Assembly: GCF_004664715.2 (NCBI RefSeq)
Contig: NC_051067.1
Span: 71,741,442-71,805,441 of the forward strand
DNA from: Peromyscus leucopus
Lineage: Eukaryota > Chordata > Mammalia > Rodentia > Cricetidae
Length of the DNA stretch: 64,000 nucleotides
Direction of reading: 5' to 3'
The number at the start of each line of letters is the position of its first letter. Position 1 is the first letter of the stretch. The notes beneath the pieces were generated by a model. It saw only the letters and a list, made by a program, of their open reading frames with translations, ran no database searches and had not been told where the DNA came from. Shown here piece after piece: positions 56,585 to 64,000 of the stretch. The position numbers and the translations under genes were made by a program.

Positions 56585-57295
56585 TAATCTGTGGGGTTCT
56601 GGGATGCCAGCTCTGTGCAGTTTCTACTTCCTCGGTATTCTGATCTCCACGCCCCACTCACATTGTCGTTTCCAAACTCCAGCTCCTGTTTCCTGAGCTC
56701 GGCTAGATCCCAGAGGTCATCCCTATCTCTGGGCAGAAATGGTGATGGCCATCAGTTTCACCTCATTTATTGTATTTCACTTCTCTCTGATAACAGTCCT
56801 TACTGTTTCCCAGTGCCCCAACTCTCCAGTTTCTAATATTGTCCAGTCTTCCAGTTATTTATGGCTATGTCAGTTCCAGGTTTTTAATCAGGGCTGAAAT
56901 ATGATATCTACATTTCTCTTGGTTGCACTGTTGAGGCATAGAATCATCTCACGAAAAACAAATAATCTGAAGACTTGGAAGCATGAGCCATTTTAAGACA
57001 GGATGAGTTGGATTTTCCTACTACGGTTCAACAAAACGCATACCCTAAGCAACACATCATACAAAGACCAACTCCATGGCTCAAAGTGAAAATGTGTCCT
57101 CACCATCCTACTCTTTATCTCCAAGTTGATCTCAGCAACACAAGCATTGCTTTAATTCAGGTTAGTAGTTCTCTGCTCACAGTGGGTACCTACATATGAC
57201 TCAGATGTGGTGCCTGACATGAGGCTATATGAGTAAAATTCCTTCTCTCGGGGAACTAATTGTTTGCTAGAGGAAATTTTACCTACCATCAAAAA
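56585..57295. other. No gene recognised
   Basis: Unique-looking DNA. The 81-codon frame at 56591-56836 has no recognisable domain. Confidence 0.45.
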
Positions 57296-57299
57296 AAGG

Positions 57300-57800
57300 C
57301 CAGTACAGTTGGTTGTATGTTGAATTATGTTCCCTTCAAAGATATGATCAAGATCTCACTTCTTGGATCTGTGAAGGTGATTGTATTTAGAAATAGAGTT
57401 TTTGCAGAGGTAATAAAGTTAAGATAAAGCCATGCCAGATTAGGGTGAACACTAATTCAATAGCTGTTACCCTTATAAGAACAGGAAATTATGAACACAA
57501 ACAAGCCATGTGAAGAACTCCATATGAAGGCAGAGACAATAAGACAGGGAGGTGGCGCAGGAAGATAGAGGTGGAGATTGGAGTGATGCATCCATAAGCA
57601 GAGGGGTGCCACCGACTGTTAGCAACCACTGGAAGCTAGCAGAGAAAGGGTTTTCCTCTAGAATCTTCAAGGGGGTGGAGTATGCAATTTGAGTTTGGGC
57701 TTCTAGCCCTCAAAACTGTGAAAGGATTCTCTTGTCTCTGGGAAGCCAGCCTATTCATTTTGTTCTGGCAAACTTACAAAATGAATACACAGCAACAGAG
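57300..57800. repeat. Ancient eutherian repeat (LTR-like)
   Basis: Consecutive phrases gtatgttgaattatgttccc, gaaggtgattgtatttagaa, gttacccttataagaacagg and then agattggagtgatgcatcca match the order of a common old eutherian repeat. Whether it is a MaLR LTR or another family I cannot say. Confidence 0.5.
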
Positions 57801-58365
57801 GAAGTGCACAGTGGAAAAATAGCCCCATGGAGCTCACGGAGCTTCTCTAGGCTGTGGAGCATCTATTGAAATAGAGTGTAGGAATCTCTCTCCAGATACT
57901 AGTCTAGGTACTTTGTACCACTCAGGAAAATCCAGAGAGGGAGGGATAGCAGCAAAAGATGGGAAGAACTAGAGCCAAAAGTTTTCCAAAACTGAACAAA
58001 AGATTCTGCATCTCAAAAGTCTCAATTTTTTGAAAACAGTAAGATGTTTTTTTTCTGATGCACATCAAGCCCACTGCAACTATGGGTGACCTCCAGAACA
58101 GTTGTCATCTGGGTAACAGGTCAGCAGGATCTGCGTCAGTTTGCAAGCCAGCGTGCCTCCACCCCCATCTTCAGCATGGCTTCGGTACAAAACATTTTTC
58201 ACGTGTTGTCTTCGCTCCAGAGCTCTGTCTTCACGGCAGACACAGCTCTGCTCTGATGAGTCTGCTGGCTCCCCTGTCCTTTTCATTTTATAATATTTGT
58301 TCCACAATAAAAAAATTAGTTTTAGTGATTTCATTAGCATATGTTTACTAATTTACTAAATTTCA
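57801..58365. other. No gene recognised
   Basis: Two overlapping frames on opposite strands at 58.06-58.35 kb share no motif with known families. Confidence 0.45.
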
Positions 58366-58369
58366 TTTA

Positions 58370-58740
58370 GGTTTCATTGTGACCTTTCCATAAGTGTGGA
58401 TCTTGAAACATTACCATTTCCATTCTCCTGTCTCCCATGCCCTCTTGCTGTCTCCTTATTTTCAAACAGCCCCCGTTCTACTATCAAACTTTATTTTGAA
58501 AAGTCAGATTCCATGTATGAGAGAAAACATTCAGTGTTCATTTTGCTGAGTCTAACTCATTTTTCTTAGAGTGATGAGCTCCGGTGGCATCCATTTTTCT
58601 ATACAAAACAAGTTTATTCTTCTTCGTGACAGAATGAAGGTCCATGTGTCTATTTAGTGCATTTTGAAATTCACTTATGTTTTTGGTGGACACCAAGGCC
58701 AATTCCATAAGTTTGCTCATGATAACAAGTTTATATTCTA
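58370..58740 (-). mobile_element. Old L1/HAL1-type fragment
   Basis: Minus-strand text, for example ccatgtatgagagaaaacat and gtggcatccatttttctata, resembles the complement of an old L1 ORF2 end/3' UTR. Very diverged. Confidence 0.5.
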
Positions 58741-58799
58741 AATTCTCTTACCTCAACTGATTGCTGGAGGATCCAACTTTTGACTTTTCCTTTCTCACA

Positions 58800-58828
58800 T
58801 CACACACACACACACACACACACACACA
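58800..58828. repeat. (CA)14 microsatellite
   Basis: Short uninterrupted CA repeat. Confidence 0.95.
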
Positions 58829-59084
58829 AATCTAAAAGTCAACATGAAACCAATTGAGAAAGCTGTCATTTGAATTGAGAACATGTTTTAATGTCAACAA
58901 GTCTAGGTGAAGGCCAATGTTCATACACACAGTAACAAGTATAATTTTTTAAGTTATATGGCCTGAATCATATTCATAGGAGGAATTCAGTGTCTGTGGC
59001 CTTCAGGAGAATAGGAATTCTTTCTCTTTCTTTCCAGAAACATTCACTATAACCTATCTCTGAGAAGACAGACATCTATTGGTC

Positions 59085-59405
59085 TTTGTGCTGGCCAGGT
59101 ATTTTCATGGTGACAAAAACCCAAGAGAAGCAACTTAAAGAAGGAAATATTCTTTTGTCTATGGATTTCAGAGGTTTTGGTACAAGATTGGCAGGATCCA
59201 TTGCTTTGAGTTGAAGTGAAACAGGCTATTTTAGCTGCAGGATCTGTGGTAGACAAGGAGGCTACTCATACCATGACTGTGTGGAAAACAGAAAGAGAGA
59301 GATAAGAAGGGGCTGTGGACATGCTCTACCTTTCCAGGGCATTCCCTGGGGATACATTAGTTCCCACTAAGATCCCTACTTTGCACCCCCTTCAATAGCA
59401 CCATC
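59085..59405. repeat. Diverged copy of the rodent interspersed repeat
   Basis: The internal order (ggtgacaaaaacccaagaga; gatttcagaggttttggtac; ggcaggatccattg) parallels the copies at 20.65 and 53.88 kb, at lower identity. Confidence 0.4.
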
Positions 59406-59409
59406 TTCT

Positions 59410-61005
59410 TGAGACTAAGTCTTCACTCATGAGCCTGTTGAGCACATTTCACATCCAAAGCCCAACAGCTTTGCTGAACTCCCCAAGAATCAGAGCCTCT
59501 TTGCATTCTCTCAAAGCCAGACCAAAATTGGGCAGTGGAGGAACCCATCACCACACCAGTGGGGTCTGGGTTGACAGATTTAGAAAGACCTGGAAGGGCA
59601 GAGGGTGTCACTCTTTCATGGTGAGGGATAAGCAAGGTTTCCCCAAGTGACTCTGTGAGGAGGTAGCAACGGCAACATCCTCGAGGTGGTTTTCTGTGGT
59701 GTGGCTTCTTTAGAATGCTGACTAGAACATTCAGGTAGGAACAGCTTTGTTCTTTATTTTCATAAATGTTGTTTGACCTCTGTCCCAGTTCAATGTAGAT
59801 TCATCTGGCAGGAAAACCATGTGTGTGGCAACATCAAGAGAGGGGCCATCTCTGTTCCTTATTGACTGTCGCTGTTTGAGCTCTTCTATGACAGAAAGGA
59901 CAACCCCTAAGGTTGATTTTTCTTTAGCCTCCCTCTCCCAAAAGAGTAGCAAATGACATTTCTAGTGCAATGAGGGGGATTCTTTGTCATACTGATGATC
60001 TTGAAGACACAAGGTCCACCCTGCCCTTGCACATAGCCATATAAAGCCTCTTCCTGGGTAAGACAACTGGTCTACCTGCCTCTGCATCTTCTAAAGATCA
60101 ATCTCCACAAAGAACAGCATAATACTCCACTTGTACTCACCTTGCTTTTCACTTATATCAATTATAGATTATCCAGAATCAATACATATGTGTCATTTTT
60201 TAAAAAACATCAGAACATTATCTCATGTGGGTAAATCATTATTTACTGAATTAGCCCCTTTCCGATGAACACTTATTTTGATTTCATTCCCTCGAAATTA
60301 CAGATAATACTGAAGTAAATACTTTTGAACATGTGTCATTTTTACATGTGTAAGTAGGTACATTTGATATTTGTTAATAACTATTTTACAGAGATTTTAT
60401 GTGTTTAAAACCCCACCAGCTTAAGAAACACCTGCTTCCTCAGACTCTTGTTCACAAAGAGTATTATCAAACTTTTGATTTTTTGACATTCCAACAAAAA
60501 ATAACATACTATGATAATATATTGCATTTTTCTTACATGCAGGACTGCTATGTAAGTGTGCATGTTGTGCATGTAATAAATTCAGAGCATCTCACATTCA
60601 GTGTGATGCAAACAATTCTCCCTTGAACTCTGTGATGCTGAATTGGCACAGCTAAGTGACTCTGCCCTGCGTTAGGCTGGAGCTAAGATAGCATCAACTT
60701 CCTAAGACTGAGCCTCATAGAGCTCTTTTTCTGTTAATGTTCTTGTCATTTTTTTCTCCTGCACATTGTTTGTTGTTTATTTTTATTTTCTACTTTTTTT
60801 TAGTTTGTAATGATTTTCATATATTATATAGGTAGTCTGAGCTAGACTTTTCCTTTTGTCATAAGTCAATAATCACATTGATGTTCACCCTTTCCTACAT
60901 GTACACCATTTTACTCTGCTCATTTTCATTCCCAAGTACCTGTTCATCCTTTCTCCTTCTTTCAGTACCCCCCACTCAAATTAGTCATTCTTTTTCTCTC
61001 ATATA
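59410..61005. other. No gene recognised; possible old L1 end
   Basis: Mostly unrecognised. A phrase near 60299-60360 (ttacagataatactgaagta) resembles the complement of an old L1/HAL1 3' end but is too diverged to delimit. Confidence 0.4.
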
Positions 61006-61009
61006 TGAG

Positions 61010-61335
61010 AAAGATGGCCTGGAATCTGTAAACTGCTTTGGGTAATATGATCATTTTCACAATGTTAATTCTGTTAACTCATGAACATGGTGGTGGTCTT
61101 TCTACCTTCCAGCGTCATCTTCAGTTTCTTTCTCTAGTATTTTACAGTTTCCATTGTAGCCTTTTACCTCCTTGGTTAGATTTTCCCCTAGAGTTATTTT
61201 TAAAGCTATTGTAAATGGGCTTATTTTCCTAATTTTTTCTACACCTATTCATTATTGGTTTATAGAAAAATGTACTGGGTTTTACATGTTGATCTCGTAT
61301 CTTGCAACTTTGTTAAGAGTGTTATGTGTATATAA
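61010..61335 (-). mobile_element. Old L1 ORF2 fragment
   Basis: The complement of L1 reverse-transcriptase C-terminal sequence is recognisable in phrases such as tgaacatggtggtggtcttt and ttttacctccttggttagat, and in the later gttgatctcgtatcttgcaa. Frames are broken. It is diverged relative to the intact L1. Confidence 0.6.
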
Positions 61336-61474
61336 TCCTAGCAACCAGGACAATATCAGCATTACAGAATTCTCTTGTATATCCCTTCTAATCAACACGT
61401 TCCGAGGGCTCATCTTTATTGTGGCATAGAATGCCATGGTTGCTTGGCCTATTTCTGAAACTTGAATAAATGGC

Positions 61475-61605
61475 CCTAGTGCCATACATCTTCCAGCAAG
61501 TCTGCACCATCTAAATGTACCCAAACAGTGCCCCCGACTGGTGCCTAAGTGTTCAAATAACTAAGACTATGGGGGGCATTTGTCATCCAAACCACTATAC
61601 CATCT
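61475..61605. repeat. 3' end of the rodent interspersed repeat
   Basis: Ends gggggcatttgtcatccaaa then ccactatac, matching the terminal part of the copies at 20.65 and 63.56 kb. Confidence 0.45.
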
Positions 61606-61609
61606 GCAA

Positions 61610-63225
61610 TTCTAACAGCCAAGGTCAGTCATTGTGCGTCTTCTCCCAATTGGAAGAGGATCCCATCCACCTAGTCTAGGAGGAGGCCCTGCTCAGCTTG
61701 AATTTTCCATCGCCTCTGCTGCTCTCTTCATGCCCACTCTGTCCCCTTGGGGTTTTTTTTTTGTTGTTGTTGTTGTTTGTTTGTTTTTTACAGTGGCCCC
61801 TGAAGTTCAGTTAAACCCTAGGCCTCACTCATTAGCAACAGAGGCCATAGTCTCCAAGATATGAGTATTCAAATTTTTAGGGGTGAAGGACATGCCATCT
61901 CCTCTACATTTGCATCCTTCCTTTCAAAGGGTGAGCAAATAAACAAGACAGTCTGACCTACACCCTAATACTCTCTCTTTTTGATAAATATTTGCTTCTA
62001 CAGAAAAAAAGGTGACTTTCTATTCAGCAAACCCCCACTTTGTGACCAGTGGTTTTTGAGATACAGGTTTTTGCCTGAACTGGGTTCCCCAGAAGTGTAA
62101 ATATTTAACACACACAATAGCACTTCTCTAGAGCTGCTGTTTTCTAAGCAAGCCCAAGGATTATATTGAACCTGATTTTAAAATAGAGGTAAGTAATGAC
62201 TTTAATATCTGTTCTCCTTCTTCATTTACAAAAGCAATCCTGTTTTTTTAAAATAATATACTCAACTTATTAAATAAGTAAATCTAATCCTTGCCCCCAC
62301 AAAAGAACTGTGACTGCAGCCGTCATTAAAACAACAATAAAAGCAAAAACAAAGATGTTCCTGTTCAAAATATAGATAACAGAAACAGAATGTAGAAATC
62401 TTCAAATGAAAGATTGAGGCTCCCGGCCAAAAAAAAAACAAACAAACAAAAAAAAAAAAAACAAGCAGGTTATCTGGTTTTATGGACAAAGATGTTTGTG
62501 GATAAAGAGAAAGGATTGGAGATGTGATATGGTGTTTTTTATTGCTTTTCTCCCTGTGGTCTTAAGTTAATTCCTTTTTACAGTTCCAGTAATATCAGTA
62601 TTCTGGGATAGATGAGGAGGCCAGTAACCCATATTTCTTGAATTACATCTAATAAACTGGAGAAACTAATAGGGACATGAAATTCCTACTCAGAAAATTT
62701 TAGTTTATGTATTCTCAGTACTATGTTTTTGTCATCTGAAACTTGTGCTATTTTACAGTGAGTCACTTGTTTGTCCCCATATTCTTTATACACCCTGATG
62801 ACACATAGCCTTTACTTTGATATGCTTAACAAGTTTATTCTCCGTGTTCATTCATACCAGCAATGCTAATAATCCTGTGGCCAGTAGAGTCTATTTTTAC
62901 TCAGTCATTTAAACTTTTATTCAATGGCTTCTTATTTGCTATCTAGAAATACTTGTACTGGCTATTTTGTTATGCACATAAAAAAATATTCAAATACAAA
63001 AAACAAAATTTCTTTTGTTTCTCATGAGGTATAAGAATGTCTATAAAGTTAAATTATAAATGTTTTATTGAATTTTAATTTTAGATTTTCAATTGACTTC
63101 ATGGCATAGCACAACAGAGCTCCACCAAGTAGTTTCAGCCATCAAGCAATTTTCCAGTAGTCATGGTCTTGACTACTTCACATTCCTGCCTAAATGTTTG
63201 TAAATATTTGCCTGCAGTTCCTGAT
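61610..63225. other. AT-rich DNA, no gene recognised
   Basis: Contains T-runs near 61752 and an A-rich stretch with CAAA units at about 62428-62462. No gene. Confidence 0.5.
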
Positions 63226-63228
63226 CAC

Positions 63229-63390
63229 AAAAACGGATTCTAAGCCGGGCGGTGGTGGCGCACGCTTTTAATCCCAGCACTTGGGAGGCAGAGCCAGGAG
63301 GATCTCTGTGAGTTCGAGGCCAGCCTGGGCTACCAAGTGAGCTCCAGGAAAGGCACAAAGCTACGCAGAGAAACCCTGTCTCGAAAAAAC

Positions 63391-63437
<47 letters not shown>

Positions 63438-63445
63438 GGATTCTA
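63229..63445 (+). mobile_element. B1 SINE, cricetid type, with perfect target-site duplication
   Basis: The duplication aaaaacggattcta is at 63229-63242 and 63432-63445. The body starts agccgggcggtggtggcgca and is nearly identical in layout to the B1 at 40.9 kb, with ccaagtgagctccaggaaag and acccgtctcg-type end text. It has a long pure A-tail. Recent insertion. Confidence 0.96.
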
Positions 63446-63559
63446 GCAGCCATGATTTCAAAGTCAAGTCAGTCAATGATCTCTGAATACTTTAGCAGAT
63501 ACAGAGAGTTTCCTTGACATTAGACTTTAAGAAGAGTTTTATGTTAACTAATGACACTT

Positions 63560-63903
63560 CAGGAATCATCTTGGAGCAATCAAATTCTAAAGAGTTTATG
63601 TTGGCTTATGGTTCTAGGGGGATAAGAGTCCGTGATGATGGAGGGAGACATGAGAGCAATGAGCAGGCATGGTTGCTGGAGCTGAGGGCTGAGGGCTCAC
63701 ATCTTGATCCTCAAACACAAGCAGAGGGAGCAAACTGGGAGTAGGGCCAGAGCTTAAGTTCCCAAGCCTGACCTAAGTAGCATCATTTCTCCAGTGAGGG
63801 TACACCTCCTAAGCTTACCCAAGCCCACCAAAACAAGCACCACCAGCTGGGAGCCAAGGGGCTAAATACATGAGCCTATGGGGGACATTTTCATGCAAAC
63901 CAT
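63560..63903. repeat. Rodent interspersed repeat
   Basis: Contains ggggataagagtccgtgatg and cctgacctaagtagcatcat, then the terminal gagcctatgggggacatttt and atgcaaacca. Same family as 20650-20988. Confidence 0.6.
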
Positions 63904-64000
63904 TGCTGTGGGATAATGCCTTTGTACACTGGTTTAATAAAATGCTGATTGGCCAGTAGCCAGGCAGGACGTATAGGTGGAGCAAGCAGACAAGGAGAAT
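63904..64000 (+). mobile_element. Cricetid LTR-like element, 5' end (cut by window)
   Basis: Starts with TG (tgctgtgggataatgccttt) exactly where the preceding repeat ends, and includes aataaaatgctgattggcca and caggcaggacgtataggtgg, phrases of an abundant cricetid LTR-type repeat. Only the first 97 bp are visible, so internal genes cannot be assessed. Confidence 0.55.

Overview
The window looks like non-coding nuclear DNA from a muroid rodent, most likely a cricetid (the deer mouse, vole and hamster group). The evidence is the mix of young repeats. There are B1 SINEs with the long cricetid-type tail, tRNA-headed B2/B3 SINEs ending in CA tracts, ID-B1 composites, several 3' untranslated regions of one rodent L1 lineage, and a composite repeat and an LTR-like end that I associate with cricetids. 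I found no host protein-coding gene, exon series, rRNA or intact tRNA. Nearly all other open frames are shadows of repeats or microsatellites.

The centrepiece is a full-length LINE-1 retrotransposon on the + strand, about 29605-37445. It has a GC-rich tandem-repeat promoter (29605 to about 31300), a unique 5' leader (to 31765), ORF1 (31766-33001, RNA-binding chaperone), ORF2 (32979-36875, endonuclease plus reverse transcriptase), a 3' UTR with a G-rich tract, and a double A-tail. It is bracketed by a perfect 14-bp target-site duplication (29591-29604 and 37446-37459). Both frames are open and every catalytic motif I can check is present, so it is a candidate for a recently active copy. Three parts are unusual. 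The promoter has a higher-order period of about 877 bp. The ORF1 coiled-coil region is built from nine 8-residue repeats instead of heptads. A 17-nt insert between two A-tracts at the 3' end could be a short 3' transduction.

Region by region: 1-5.9 kb is mostly unrecognised DNA with a GA tract and a GT microsatellite. 5.9-7.4 kb holds an old rodent Lx-type repeat followed by a rodent interspersed repeat. 7.4-22.3 kb is a scatter of SINEs, an old L1 3' end, a MER5-like fragment and a 5'-truncated L1 with target-site duplication (17589-18014). 22.9-23.8 kb is an old minus-strand L1 interrupted by another repeat. 25.0-25.3 kb resembles an ancient Tigger-type DNA transposon. 27.3 kb has a strong G-rich tract. 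29.6-37.5 kb is the intact L1. 37.5-43 kb is sparse, with MIR fragments and a B1 carrying a perfect duplication. 43.05-44.87 kb is an L1 with an inverted 5' part (twin priming) and an internal deletion. 45-48 kb has a cricetid composite repeat and a further minus-strand L1 3' UTR. 48.8-49.1 kb is a long compound microsatellite. 50.9-57.8 kb contains several old LTR-like or MaLR-like remnants, one of them interrupted. 58-64 kb has old L1 pieces, a B1 with perfect duplication, and the start of an LTR-like element cut off by the window edge.

Family names for old repeats are from memory of consensus sequences and were not checked by a search. The boundaries of diverged repeats are approximate.
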